Positions 24,584 to 38,275 of a DNA stretch of 64,000 bases are shown here, in pieces. Made by a program: the position numbers and the translations under genes. Under the pieces are notes generated by a model. It searched no databases and had not been told where the DNA came from. It saw only the letters and a list, made by a program, of their open reading frames with translations. Source of the stretch: Chrysomallon squamiferum (lineage: Eukaryota > Mollusca > Gastropoda > Neomphalida > Peltospiridae); assembly GCA_012295275.1 (NCBI GenBank), contig CM022670.1:30021938-30085937 (forward strand), written 5' to 3'. The stretch's first letter is position 1, and each line of letters begins with the position of its first letter.

Positions 24584-24765
24584 GGGCAATCGGTCAGATT
24601 CCAACAAAATGTTACTGTTAATGATCTGCTTTACGAAGAGTTAATGTGTGTGCGTTTCTGTCTCATTTATTCTCTCTCTCACTCACTCATTCATTCACCC
24701 ACAGCTCACTTAACTTATTCACTCATATATTCTTTCACATGTTCACACATATCTCTCTTGTGTTA

Positions 24766-24768
<3 letters not shown>

Positions 24769-24855
<87 letters not shown>
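24769..24855. repeat. (TC)n microsatellite
   Basis: About 43 uninterrupted TC units, flanked on both sides by decayed CT-rich sequence (about 24660-24930). It generates long serine/leucine frames that are not genes. Confidence 0.97.
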
Positions 24856-24857
<2 letters not shown>

Positions 24858-24930
24858 TCCTCTGTCTCACTCAGTCTGTCTTTAAGTATATATTTCTATT
24901 TCTCTCTCATTATCTCTCTGTCTCTATCTA

Positions 24931-25612
24931 ATCTTCTATCCCGGACTCTCGTGCACACAGAAAGATGCATCTGCAGACCTGTAAAACAGTAAATGTGTAC
25001 ATTCAGACATACACCCTCTCAACGACTATTTTCTATCATATTATGCATCAGCTTCGACTGTTTATTTCTTTGATTCTCTCTTTCTTTCTGGCTGACTTTA
25101 ATCTTCCTCTTTCTTTCCCATATCTAAAACTGCAGTGAACTGAAATAATTTTAAAAATAGCTTCTCCACCACAAAGCGGATTCTCTGCGATTAGTGACCA
25201 TACATAGATTTTATTTTTGTTTGTTTCATCTTTATTCTACCCGGTTTCTGAAGTGTAGCGTTAAATTTGTCATTCAGGAAGTACACAGGGAATTAGATAC
25301 ATCTTGTTGTTACTAGTTATTGTAGATTGTGAAAACAATGCAGGATCATCTGACATTGCTACAGTGATCTCGCTGAAAGCAGTAATAGTTTTATGTGGAC
25401 GACAAAGGCAGTTCGTTATAATCTCTTACAAATTGACGACTTCTGAAAGATATGAAAAAGTTATTTCATTATAGCTGACATTTTAGATATAATGAACAAT
25501 GTACTGTGTAATATTTATGACGTAGATAGATGTCTATGTATGTGTATGTGTGTTTCTGCGCACGTGTAATATCATGTTACACACATACAGTGTAATACTT
25601 GCGGGATGTATA
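24931..25612. other. intergenic, nothing supported
   Basis: Unique sequence between the TC array and the LINE remnant. No open frame or motif worth calling. Confidence 0.5.
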
Positions 25613-27306
25613 ATTATGGAAACATTAGAATATTTTACCGATATATGTGGTTTTAAATTTAATACGTATAAAACTGTTATTGTAAATTAGGCAAACACTA
25701 TAATAATTACAGAAAAATGTGTTCAAAACATAAATTAAAATGGACAACAGAATTTATAATACTTGGGGTAGATTTTCCATGGATCTCTATCAAATACAAG
25801 AATTAACTATAATACTAAGTCGAATGAAGTTAAAAGGCTGCTTGAACAATCATCAAAACATTCTTTGTCACCTCTAAAAATTACTGTAATCAAACGTTTA
25901 CTTTTATCGAAATTTGTTTATCTTTTTTCTTCACTGGCAAATCCAACAGATTCTTTATTTAAAAAATTAGAAACCTATTTCTTTCAGTTCATCTGGAATA
26001 TAAAGCCCGATAAATAGCTAGAAAAAACATTATTTGAGGATTATCAAAATGCTGATTTAAGTTATTTTGCAATGCATTAGAAATATGGTGGATTAATAGC
26101 ATACATTTGAAGCAAGACATTGCCTCTCTTTTGAGTAATTGTTTACCGTCTAGAGCTTCAATAATATTAGTTTTGGGGTCAGCCTACAGTTGATATGCAC
26201 AAATCCCTTTTGGAAAAATGTATTACATACACGGTCAAGAGTTAAAGAAAAATGTGAAGTTACAAGGGACAAAAACAAAATTCTAAGTATACCGGTTTGG
26301 TATAACACTCATATTAAAATTGATAATAAATGTGTTTATTATAAGACATGGGCAAATAAAGGAATTTTATTTTTGAAAAATAAAATGGCAGCATATTTTT
26401 GGTATAGAGTTTTGTGACAAATAGTGGAAAAGTCTTCTTCTGTTCAAACTAACTACAGACCTAGGGCTTAGATATTTTCAGTACAAGATCTTGTTATTTA
26501 TCTTAACAACTAATCAGCACTTGGTATTACATGGTATAAAAGATTCAGATAAATGTGAATTTTGTCACATGTTTAGTGAAGATTTAATGCACATTGTTTT
26601 GGTTATGTAAAGGTGTTCAGAGTTATGGAACATTGTTACAAACTGAATATTTTTGAGAACATAAGTGAGACTTGAAGTAAATGCACAAACAATAATTTTG
26701 GGCAATCCAAATTATTCTGAAAAAAATATATATAATCAATTTAGTATTTAAATTGCCAAGCACTACATATATAAATTAAAATGCAAAGAAAACAACTAAT
26801 TTTAATTGGATTCAAAAAGGTTCTGAACATATATTATTATACAAATAAATGTATTTGTGAGATAAATAAGGGAACAATTAAATTTGAAGAATAATGGAAT
26901 ATTTGGACAAAATTATTTGTATTAAATGTAAATAATGTCATAACTATTTAGGGTCACAAAATGCAAAAATATGCAAATATTTTATTTATTTTTCAATTTT
27001 GTTTTTTACATTATATTCTATTGTATATTGCTTACCATAACATACACTTTGTATTTCATATGACAAATATTTACTACTAGGAATATGTAGAACATATTTG
27101 TAGTTTTATTTTTATTATTAATTTTTTTCTACTGAAGATTTGGAGACTTCTGTATTTTAACCCATTACTTTACATTTATATTTTGGTATTTTAGCATATA
27201 CTATTTGTATTACGTTTTATACTGTATATTCCGTGGTGAAAAAACAAAACAAAACACAAACATACAACAACAACAAACAAAGAAACAAACAAATAAATAA
27301 ATAAAT
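25613..27306 (+). mobile_element. 5'-truncated, dead L1-like LINE (3' end of ORF2)
   Basis: Translation in shifting frames gives the C-terminal part of an L1-like ORF2 protein. Around 25620 a segment reads LEYFTDICGFKFNTYKT, like the RT thumb/connection. At 25823-26017 an intact 64-codon stretch contains SPLKITVIKRLLLSKFVYLF and FFQFIWN, typical of this family. At 26190-26417 a third stretch contains NPFWKNVL and WANKGILF. A cysteine-rich knuckle follows near 26554. Stops (for example 26015-26017 and 26608-26610) and frameshifts break it throughout. The 3' end carries an A-rich tail (about 27239-27306) after an AT-rich 3' part. Reverse transcriptase core and endonuclease are absent, as in 5'-truncated LINE copies. 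Clade assignment beyond L1-like is not certain. Confidence 0.85.
26554..26616 (+). pseudogene. remnant of the LINE C-terminal CCHC knuckle
   Basis: Reading from 26554, codons give Cys-x2-Cys-x8-His-x7-Cys (TGT 26554, TGT 26563, CAC 26590, TGT 26614). This is the pattern of the zinc-knuckle-like domain after the RT of L1-type ORF2 proteins. An in-frame TAA at 26608-26610 falls just before the last cysteine, so the domain is dead here. It confirms orientation and register of the surrounding LINE fragment. Confidence 0.75.
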
Positions 27307-29096
27307 TAATGGATATTTAATGACACCGTAACACATTTAACATTTATTAGGTATCAAAATAGTGTTTTGTTTATAACAAATCATACGAACCCACTGATGT
27401 TATTTTACAGCATGGTGTTATCAATCAGTATTAAAAAACCTTTTGCATAAATAAACCTTCAGGAAACCGCAGACAACCAACCGCCCTTGATAAACATGTC
27501 GTGGAGGACTGATTGGAACAGAAAAGATTTCAGCTGAGAACCAAGGCAAATAGATCTTAATACTAAACAATTTCTCAGAGCAGTGATCGCCCATTCAATT
27601 ACAGCCTGCCTCCAACAGGATGTAAGGAGAAACTCGAACAGGAGTTTATCTAGTTAAAGTTATTTAGGGAAAACAACTAAAGATAATCATTATTTGTTTG
27701 TAATGATAATGAACCGTTAATAGATAAGTTTCACTGATCAACCTAATATAAATTTCGTGACTGTTACGCCCACGGAGTCATCTGTAATTTGTGTTTATTG
27801 AATTTTTTATTATCATTTTTTTTTTTTAACTATCTGTAGAAAATATTTCTGAATATATGACGTCAGTGAAATGGAAATCAATACATGATATATCTGAACT
27901 TTATATTTATTCATACTGAAATTTGTATTTAAAAATTAATGATGTTATTACTGTTATAACGTAATGATATAAACAGTTTATTATTGTTATTATTATTATT
28001 ATTAGAAGTAGTAGTAGTAATCTTCGCTATCATCATAAAAACATTTCTTCCATCCTTTCAAAATCCTCAAAAATTGGTTTTGAAATAAATAGAGATGAGA
28101 AAACTGAAACAATGTATATTAAAGAATTGTTTTTAAATTCTTCAACACTTTAATATTAATCAAGTAGTCAATAACCAATATGAAATGTCGTCTAAGTTTC
28201 ATGATTACTAAGACAGTGGAAATGTCTGTTATCAGCCCAAAAAATTAAAACATTATGATCAACCATAACAAAAGAAACAAAAACACACACACACACATAC
28301 ACAAAATTGTATATTGTATTACAGTTATTAAAGAACAAAAATGAATGAATAAATGATTGACTGACATCAAAAAGCAAATAAACTTTCCATCGACTGTTGA
28401 ATTAATAAAGGTAACATATTTTTATTTATTTTTCATTACCTAGCGAGCATGTTTACTTAAAATAAAATATATAACTGGAATGCTGAAATTTCTCTTCTCT
28501 ACCAGTCATCCCATGCTAAGACTCCATTATTGTTATGATTTGACAGAATATGCGCGCACCAATCAATCCAGCAAATAATTAAATCGATAGGTACGATCAA
28601 AGAACGGAAGTACGCCAACGGCGTTTTCAGTAGTTGCATTGATTTTTATGCTAATAAATATAATTACTGTCTGTAAAAACAGTACAAAGATTCAATAATC
28701 AAATTAATTTGTGTTACTTCACTTTTAAGTGTTCCCCGGTCAACGTTGTTCGACCTCTCCCTGTAAAAGAATTGACAGAAATGGAATCGAACGTCTGGTT
28801 AATATGAAATGAAATAATGAAACATTTTCTTTAACAGCATGCTGTGAATTGTCAAACAAGTTGATAACAGCTGTTTTGAATTAAACTTGAACTGCACTTG
28901 AATTGTAACGAGTAATTACTAAAAGTGAATTGTTCGCGAAAAGAAAGATTTGCAGAATATTTTAATGTCTTTGTTACAAGGTTTTTAACTTGACGATTGC
29001 AGTGACTCATTCCGTTTAGTAGAATACAAAAGAAAGTTTGATATTTATTTTCAAAATATCTGCTTCTTTAACTTGATTTATAAGCTGCCTTGCGTA
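27307..29096. other. intergenic, nothing supported
   Basis: Unique sequence. Contains a CRE palindrome (TGACGTCA, 27858-27865), ATT/GTA trinucleotides (about 27975-28020) and a GACCTCTCCCTGTAAAAGA phrase (28752-28770) resembling one near 3202. The short frames are not convincing. Confidence 0.5.
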
Positions 29097-29235
29097 ACCA
29101 GATATTGTCATCATCATCATTATCAACATCATCATCATCGTTATCTTCTTCTTCTTTAACCTCTTCTTATTGTTCTTCATAATAATCATCATCATCTTCT
29201 TCTGCTTCTTTTTCTTCTTCTTCCTATTATTATTA
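29097..29235. repeat. degenerate (ATC)n / (TTC)n trinucleotide array
   Basis: Alternating ATC and TTC blocks with interruptions, closing with short ATT and ACT blocks. Confidence 0.9.
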
Positions 29236-32200
29236 CTACTGTAAATTTTATAAACGTTTTATATAAGCATTTGTTATAATTTATTACTGAAATGAGTCAT
29301 CTAAGCATGAACTGGATTCTCAAGCAAACTGATTAAACTACTGTCAGTTAATTACAACCGTTTCACAAATTCTAAAATCAGTAAAGATATTTAAGGTAAT
29401 GCGATTTAACCCCCCCCCCCCAAAATAACGTTATTCGAATTCATTCAATAGTTTAGCGGGAGGAAAGTCTCACGAGGGGGTTATATCTGAAATACTGGGA
29501 TGAAATTCACGTCCTTCCGAGTTTCCATATTCGTTAGAATTGTATTAACAAGATGGAGATCTGTATTAAAATAACGATGAAGATTGTTTTTGTTTGTACA
29601 AAAAAATAAATAAATAAAAAATAAAATAAAATAAAAAATAAAATAAATAATAATGTCAGACGTTCTTAACTCGGTGGAAGCAGGATAAAGTACATCACGG
29701 CAACGCTGCCGTCATTCCTGAAATAACCTCTTCTAGATGTGTAAAAAAAAAATCACTTTCTTCGTGACACAATAATTAAATTTAGCATCGTGTTATATTC
29801 GACGACGCTAAAACAGAATACATATCGCGCGGGGTTTTACGTGTCGTGTGTTTTAATATTGCTAAACCCTCCAAAGTCCCATGTTAAGCACATTTGCAGT
29901 GTCTGAGACTTCCAGCAGACTGAGTGGCATTACGTCTTGTTTTTGATGTGAGCCACTTCAGCCGCCATGATGTAGAGCGACCTCTCCGCAAAATGCAAGC
30001 TGTATTAGCTTGGAATAGACGAAAATCTGTGAAGCTTCGATAGGTGAACACACACATGACATCTATAACCATATCTGGTGTCTCTATATCAACTGCTTTA
30101 AGGAACTATAAAGAAGAAGAACAGCATTACATTATAAACAGCTGAAGGAATGTGTAATTAGCAAGACATAGCTCTTGACATACATCTATAACCGTGTTGC
30201 AGTGTTTAAAGCGTGACAAAAGAACAGCTGTCTTGATATTTTGCCTTGTCAGTGACGAGTAAGTAAGTGTCAGGTTTAGAGTGTTAGTGATCTAAAATAG
30301 GATTTATTTCAAATGAATTTTTTTTTTATATTTTCACGTTAGCAAAGACAGTCAGCTGATAAGAAAACTATAAATGGAAAATTGTGTAGTTGTTTCATCA
30401 TTAATTTTTATTCTTAAGTGTCTTTACATGGATACTGATTACACTTTTAAGGTTTGACTCAGGGTAAACGTGCCTGGACCTTATTATGCATGTAAATTAG
30501 CTAAATAGCATTGGTAATAGCATTGGTGTTCAGCAAAGAAATCATCTAATGCAATGATCGAATCCAGATGCTTCTAAAGTTTTGAGGTGAAATTTTTCAT
30601 TCCAAACCAATGTTACACCAGTCGCTGATAAAGATAAATTTGCGAAGCACAAATTAAGTGTTAAACAGAAGTAAAATAAGATGAAAAATTATGAAAGAAC
30701 TGTATTCATAAAAAAAAAAAGAATAAAGAAATTTAATATGTAACTTGGTGTCAAAAATAAAATAAAATTTCAAGTTTTGTTATATCCGAATTATTAAATT
30801 CGTTGTATGACTTGCGAATGAATAAAAATTTAAATACCATAGTAATGTAATTTCTGTCTGAATGTATCCTTATAATTTATATGTTAATATTGTAAAGATT
30901 TTTTTTCTATTTTAAGTTGGCTCAAATAGCCCAAAAGTAGTATAAAAAAATATTCAGCCACTGACTTGATTATTATGAAAAGATCATTGACAAAAGCTTT
31001 ATTTCGAAAAGCACCTTGACGTGAAAGCAGAATTAGCCTGATTTTAGATCAGTAATACGAAAATAATTACACGTAATCTTCAAAGATAGTGAAAAAAGAT
31101 ATTTTTTTTACTTATTTCGTCTTTCAGAAGATAGATATTTTTGCTTTTATCAGTCTTCCTGCAGAAATGTTAATATGCAGAACATAAACCTATTAAGGAA
31201 AAAACTTGAAAAAAAATGTCATTAATCAATGAAAAAATGATCAAGCCAAGAACGACATTTTAGCTAGCCTTTGGGTATTTATGTATAGAAGGAATATTTT
31301 TCTTAGACAGAAGGGAATTAATACTGTTCTTTATTATTACTTATGCCTGTGGCTACGTACCCTAAATAGCCGATGTTTTGGCTTGGATTACCGAAGAAAA
31401 CAACATAGACATTAGCAGATATCACCTGCCTCCATTCTACGTAGACGTTCAGTGTCTTATTGGCGATTTATTCAGCGCTTTCAATCTCTTTTTTTTCTTT
31501 CCTTCTTTCAGTTAATAAAACGACATTGTTGTAAACCGAGAACTTGATATTTTTTCTTTTCTTTTTTTGTGTTTGTATAAACAGAAAAAAGGCAATGGAA
31601 AATTTTGCATTGTTAAGAATGTAAGTCAACAGGTTTTCAATAGTCTCACAGCTAACGGCTTGTTATGTTATAATAATCATCGTGAAGCACGTTTTCTCCG
31701 AAACTGTTTCCTTATCGTGAAAAGGGAAGTTTCTGGAAGGTAGGGATGACACAGACTATCATTATGCTTTTTTTATCTTTTTTTTACCAAAGTGTCTAGG
31801 ATTTTCCCTTTAAGCTGCATTTTAATTCTAGTTCCAGTCTTTAGACGCCATGCAATTGGTTGACATATTACCTCACCATTAAGAATTTAAATAATAAAAT
31901 AATAAAGGCAGAAACAGACGGCCACATACACTAAAATTCATGAACCACAAATACTTTGTCTCATTTCATTAAATAAAATAATTAGCATTAAAAAATATAT
32001 TGTTTTTATATTGTAACGCATAATATATATTCTAAAATTATTATACAGGCATACCCATTCTTTCTTCTGAAATTCTAGAAAGCATTCAGACAAATGTTTA
32101 ATGTGGTTCAAAATACGAGAGATGTACAGACATGTACATGTACACAGACTCAGACACATGCATATATGTGTCTAATGATATAAATTATATACCACACATA

Positions 32201-35082
32201 CACACATGTATAAGCCAGGTTAATTAAATGTAAATTAATTATGGTTCAAGATAACTCAGCTATCTGATACTGACATTAATGCAGATATGTAATGAAGGAT
32301 GTAGCTCAGATTATTAGGCAGTGTGTTATTAGGGCCATTTTGTGTCAAACGAGACGATTCAGCTGCATTCAAGAACCCTTAACAGTTAAAGCGATAAATA
32401 TGCAAACACGAGAATAAAATATAACTGTGGAGGTAATCTGATATAGTCTGAAATCCGGATTCCAACTGTCTAAAGATTATATTTAAACATAGTTCAGTAT
32501 TAGTACTGAAGTAAAATAGATTATAAAGAAAACGTAACTACTGTGAAAATGGTAAACAAAGATGTGTATATTTTAAATGGACAAAGTGATCCATACAGTC
32601 TTGATGAATTGGAAGCAGAATCTACAATAATGGATCAACAGATCTGAATGACTTTAAATTAAGAATTAACTCCATTTTTGTATTGTGCATTTTATTAATT
32701 GAAATATATTCCTTTAGAAGAAGAATATTTAGAAAATACCGAACATTTTAAAAAATGGGTAGAACTTTAAATTATGAAGAGATCGTGAAAGTTACGAAAG
32801 TATCTTCCTGTTATCGATACAGAAATCTGATACATGTATTTGTGATTCCACAACGTATATATCACATATTCCTTCTGAAGATTATCGAATAACATTAATT
32901 TAGTATTCTTATCATTCGTATTAAAATGTTTTAATGAAACAAATCTCAGTATATTCCTTCAAAATTTCCTGTTGATCGCCTTCTGAAGCTTTTGAATACC
33001 GTAGGTATTTTCCATTTTTGAACTACTTATCATTTTGATTAGTTCATAAACAGAAATACCTTTACTTTATGATTTTCTGCAGTGAATGTGTTTTCTATTC
33101 CAGAAACGTATTTTAATCGGCGAAACATTTTGTTATGTCACGACATAAAGTGTTTTGAGGTAAAGATTTATAAAGCTTAAAAGTCTGTTAACAGTTTATA
33201 TATCGTGAACTTTTTTAAGCTTTACGCTTCACAGCTGTGTTTTATACGTTTCCTGAAATATTTTGCCCTGAATATTCGTGTTTATCTGAATTCGAATAGA
33301 ATGTGACAGCATTTTTGACTGAGACGATCAAAACTGATTTTTCGACTTGTTGAAAATCGATAAACTGATAACAATTATCGCAATATCAATTTTATAATAT
33401 TAAATATTAATGTGTGCTAATTCGTTTGGTTAATTTGTTTACTAAACAAAATATGAAAGTTGTTTTCCCAAACTGATTTGAAATATTAATCAAAAGTTTA
33501 TTGCAGGAAAATACAATAAATAAATGTTATATTGATCTTCATCATCATCATAATCATCAACATTTTCATTATTATTATTACCATATTGTTGTTGTTGTAA
33601 CTGCATCATGGACAGTAATTCCTAATTATGTAGTTTATAAACAGATTTATTAAAAGTATTAATAAATTATTTTAAAAACAAATCGTCTGTGATATCAGCA
33701 CCTGAATCAAACATTCGGTGTCAGTTTGTAGTAATGTTTCACACAGCTAAAGACATATTTTTATAACCTGGGATGTTGTGTTTTTTCACCAGTTTATCAG
33801 CCTAAGGATTTTTTATTAGATCGTTCTTTTCACTTGGGTGGAATTCTCATTAGCCCTTGGCATTTTGTTATTCCATAAATTACATCCGAATGGGAGACAG
33901 GATAATAAAAATCGTTTCGTTCTCCTAGAAATTAGATTGAAACTGCTGATGTTAAACAATAATGAACTCAAACCTTTAGCCTATATATATAAAACAAAAC
34001 AAAAAATGTTTTAAAAATTAAAAACTACGAAAATCTAAGCTACTACTATAAATCACACTGTTAGTTATCAACGTAAAGTATATATACACCACTGACAGCT
34101 AGCTTGGACAAAAAAACAGACATTTTTCCCAGCACTTGAGTTATGGTCAAAATTCCTTACTTTGCAGATGTATGGGACACATATGCAGACAGACAAACCC
34201 ACAGCCCTTTTCTAAAACGAAAGAATTCCCTGATGAAACAGCCAGACGTTGTCCGTTAGATTTGTATCAGCTGGTTAATAATAATGTCAGCGACTCTTAA
34301 TTATTATGTTACTCTAGGGTCAGACATAATATTTACATTTGTCTCTGGTAAATCACAAGGTAACAATGCTTTCACATTTTCCATTGAAGGTGAGTGTTAG
34401 TAGAGGTTTTGTCACGCACAAAACGTCATAATATATTCTGTCATTGTTTCAGTTTGTATGTATCTAAGTCTGTCTCTGTCTCACAGCATCCCCCATTCGT
34501 TAGGTACTTGCTAGCTGTTTCTCCGTCTCGGTTATTTTCCCTGTCTCTCTGTATTTCTGTCCTGCATAGTTATCCTGCATGTGTCTGTAGCGTCTGTCTT
34601 TCTGCATACCCAGTTCCTGTCTCTCTGATTCCCTTGTTTATATGATTTCTTTTAGTGTCTATATCTCTATTTCCTTTACTTTATCTCTGTTTCCATATCA
34701 TTAATAATCTGCATATTATAGTTTGTCTTATTTTCTCTGATTGTATTTCTGTTCCTCTGTCACTTTCTCATATCCATTCATAATAGGTTGTTCGATCTCA
34801 AATGATTTATGATACTTAAGGACAAAATTTGACTCCTGAAGCAAACATTGAGTCGTATCTTTCATGAGAAGTCATTCATGGATTAAAGCTGAGGTTTTGT
34901 GACTGTTATTAAAGACGTGTGATCATTTTATATCTATTCAGTTGTTTAAATATACTTATTAATGATTTTCCTGTTTTCTTTTCCTTACCAATCACCATCT
35001 TGTCTTCATCTCCACTCCTTAACTTCTTCGTCTTTTCCTCCTCCTATACCTTCTTTTCTTCTCGTTCTCCTTTTTCTTTTTT
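29236..35082. other. long intergenic block, nothing supported
   Basis: Nearly 6 kb of mostly unique AT-rich DNA. Minor items: a C12 run (29410-29421), A-rich AAAT sequence (29600-29652), a GC-richer patch (29810-30060) and ATC/ATT/GTT units (33540-33597). The 62-codon minus frame at 29884-30072 is not recognised. A CT-rich zone (34440-34640) yields a serine-rich frame that I do not accept as a gene. Confidence 0.5.
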
Positions 35083-35215
35083 CTCTTCATCATCATCATC
35101 TTCATCTTCTTCTTCTTTTTCTTCATCTTCTTCATCTTCTTCATCGTCATCATCATCTTCTTCTTCTTCTTCTTCTTCATCATCATCTTCTTCTTCTGTT
35201 TCTTTTTCTAAATCT
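35083..35215. repeat. (TCT/TCA)n trinucleotide array
   Basis: About 44 triplets of TCT, TCA and a few TCG/TTT, producing a long poly-serine frame on the plus strand. This is imperfect microsatellite, not a coding serine domain, because flanks lack any protein-like composition. Confidence 0.93.
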
Positions 35216-35837
35216 CCTTATCTTTCTGTTTTTAAAGTCTTATTCATTTTGTCCTTCTTCGTCGTTTTTGTTATTTTTCCTTCCTCGTCTTCGCATTCTC
35301 TTCCATTACATATTGTTGTATTTGTGGCTGCTGTAATTTATATATAATTTATGCATGATACCATTTCCTTTCTCATCTTCTTCATTTTTTTTTTTTTTTT
35401 TTTATTTGTGTTAGTAATGTGTATATGTTGCACAAAAATGTCTGTGAATTAATCTGATTTTAGTACAAGAATACGTAATAAATTTCATTATTAAATTTAC
35501 TGCATCCTTAATCTTCCTACTGGAAGAAATAAAAGCCGATTTTATCATTGCGTCTGAACTTGACTATGTGCGCTGGCGTAGTTTTAGTATATTTCTATTT
35601 AAGAAAATTTAAAATATACTATTGCTGTCAAATTTCTTTGGTCATATTATTAGATTTTTATGTTCAAATGCAAAAAGTCAGCCTAATGATGTCAAACATT
35701 AACATAATTATTAGCAAATGTAATTCTTCATGCCAAGTTTAAAGACTTAACTATTTTTACACGTTAACGGTTATAAACGAAATAAAGGTGGTAGGAAGAA
35801 ATGTTTGATTTGATCATGGAGCAAAAGTGGCAAAAAA
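35216..35837. other. intergenic, nothing supported
   Basis: CT-rich to AT-rich transition with a T19 tract (35385-35403). No gene supported. Confidence 0.5.
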
Positions 35838-35886
<49 letters not shown>

Positions 35887-35952
35887 TAATAGTAATTATT
35901 ATTATTATTATTATTGTTATTATTATAAATAAATAAATAAATAAATAAATAC
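35838..35952. repeat. (AAT)n-(ATT)n-(AAAT)n compound microsatellite
   Basis: An AAT block followed by its own complement ATT, capable of folding back on itself, and then AAAT units. It yields a poly-I/poly-L minus frame that is not a gene. Confidence 0.95.
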
Positions 35953-36524
35953 ATTTCATAGTGGCTAAATGTTTTAGTTTAACTTGTATCAATATACATA
36001 GTTATATGAAGTGTCATAGGATATTTGTTAATTTAGAAGCAAGATAAGCTTATAAAATAAGACCTGGAATTGCCATTCATTAAAACATTATTAGAGTGAG
36101 GAAGAAAAATAAGTAATTTGGGTCCATAAATACGTGATAACAAGATTCTGCATGTTGCTTTGCCCTCCACGACAAAAGGATAGTCTGTGATTGGGTCACG
36201 TTGCCATACATTGTTTAAAGTTCATTACGTCTAATTTGACTATCGTACAGAACCGGAAATTAAAGTACATACTGTGCATATGAGGTTTTTCTCTGTCATT
36301 TTCACAAAGAACTGCACTAATTTCATTGCTCTCGGATGTGAAGAATGTCTCAAACAGCCAGCTGACCAGTCGAATTCTACAATTTCAATAGATAAAATAC
36401 AAAAGAAAATTTCTCAACAATAAATTTAAGGCATTTTAAGGTTAAAGGAAACAATAAACATAATGATAAAAAGCGAAATCTTCTAGATTTCAGTGTTCTC
36501 TGTTTCATTTTTGTGTTTCTTAGT
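35953..36524. other. intergenic, nothing supported
   Basis: Unique AT-rich sequence with no open frame outside repeat translation. Confidence 0.5.
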
Positions 36525-36592
36525 GCAAAAAAAAAAAAAATATATTTATATATATATATCCAAACTGGGAGGGAGGGAAGGAAGGAGGGGTG

Positions 36593-36629
<37 letters not shown>

Positions 36630-36644
36630 TGAGAGAGAGAGAGC
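36525..36644. repeat. A-tract, (TA)n, (GGA)n and (GA)n compound repeat
   Basis: A13-14 run, short TA tract (about 36541-36560), purine-rich GGGA/GGAA units and then a GA tract with few interruptions (about 36593-36643). The plus strand is almost pure purine over about 70 bp. Confidence 0.93.
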
Positions 36645-37944
36645 AACAAATCACTTCCTCTCTATTTGACACTGTCTGTCTCTATATTTCTGTTTCATAC
36701 ATACATATACAAACAGCATTATTTTGATTTTGTTTCCATCTCAACATCTAACTTTCATTCACACTTCTTTTTTAACTTCTATGTATCTATATTCATGCTT
36801 TTTTCTGTTCTAACTCGGCATTACTTAAAGATAAAATCCATCAAGGTGAATAAAAAAAATCACTGAATCACTGAAATTAGATTTTCGAATCTCCTGTTTT
36901 AGGTCGGTTTTTAAAGTTGTTTTAACTAACGGTTATTCTCGTATCTGTCGCACAGTCATCAACTTCGCCCAGTTTCCATTTACCTCAGTCTAACACCGTG
37001 AACCGTTACTTTTAAATTCGTGTTCCCACGAGAATTTCGTATAGACAGTTCCTCTTCCTCTATAGAACTTAAAATAATGCTGAATGTTTTCGTATCAATG
37101 GTTTTTATTAAGCAGTTGATTTTTGTCAATAGGATATAAATTTTTGGTTTCTCATATGCATTGCCTGACCTTTTTGCTTGTCAAGATATAAAAAATTTTC
37201 GGATGTTTTATCTTCTACATCACAGAAGATGGTAGGTTAATTCAGACATAACCCTTGCCCCTAAACGTGGCAGAACCAGGACTGGACCACTCAGTATTTT
37301 ATTAATAACGACTCTAGTTTTGACAACTATTGATTTCAAATAAGGTCCCGTGGATAGTTGTGATTATTTGTCATTCTAAAAGACATTCAAGTCCTTTCCA
37401 TCACAGTTAGTTTAATAAGGTGAGCTCTTTTTGAAAATTACCTTAGCAGTTTAATAGGCGTGAAATGTGAAAAAGGGCATGCACGTGATTCTTTTTATGT
37501 CACGTTTATTTTCTTTAGGGGATTACGGCCATAAATTGATCATCACCACATGTACGGGCATAATATCTTTTAAAACTGTACTGTTATTAAATATGCATTG
37601 AAACTTTACCGGCTGTAATGAAAGCGGTATCGGCGATGTAGTCAGGAATTTTTATCTGGTTTTATTTCATAAAATATATTTGCCTCAAAGGACGCAAGAA
37701 TTCAGTAATTGTATTTTTAAGACTAAAAACATAAAAGTTCATATTCCGAGACATAAACACAACATTCAAGCATATAAATTAGGAGAAAAGTTATTATCTA
37801 AGACACAGTCGGCGATTATATACTGTTAAAACGGTAGATATTGTTCGACTTTAATATTTTATAATATCGCTTTAGCACCGAATTAATACGAGAGTTAAAT
37901 AGTGGGGAAAAAATTCAAATTTAGAGAACCGTGTGAATGTTTGT
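36645..37944. other. intergenic, nothing supported
   Basis: Unique sequence including a somewhat GC-richer portion (36900-37050 and 37240-37330). No recognisable coding or RNA feature. Confidence 0.5.
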
Positions 37945-38275
37945 GTGTGTGTGTGTGTGTGTATATTTATGTATGTATGTGTGTGTATGTATATATATGT
38001 GTGTATGTATGTATGTATGTATGTGTGTACATATATATATATATATATATATGCATTGCAGAATATATGTCTATATATATATATAATGTATGTATGTATG
38101 TATGTATGTATGTATGTATGTATGTATGTATGTATGTACGTATTTATGTATTTATGTTGGTATGTACATGTATATTGTCTGTCTATATGTATGTATATAT
38201 GTACGTACGTGTGTATGCATACATGTATATTTTATATGTATTTTATATGTATGTATGTAGTATGTAACTATATAC
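37945..38275. repeat. (GT)n / (TATG)n / (TA)n compound microsatellite
   Basis: A 330-bp mosaic: GT block, TATG/TGTG units, TA tract (about 38034-38052), a short unique island, then a TATG array (about 38089-38140) and decayed variants. It generates 117- and 121-codon cysteine/valine/tyrosine frames that are repeat translations. Confidence 0.94.

Noticed and set aside
24578-24931. 117-codon Ser/Leu frame
   Set aside because: Translation of (TC)n and decayed CT-rich flanks.
26190-26417. 75-codon plus frame as an independent gene
   Set aside because: It matches the C-terminal part of L1-like ORF2 and is continuous with broken fragments on both sides, so it is part of a dead LINE.
32540-32645. 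Short plus frame with acidic composition
   Set aside because: Open for only about 30 codons, with no splice signals and no recognised family. Chance is the simplest explanation.
34919-35347. 124- and 142-codon frames rich in Ser or Leu
   Set aside because: Both overlap the TCT/TCA microsatellite in different frames. The composition follows directly from the repeat.
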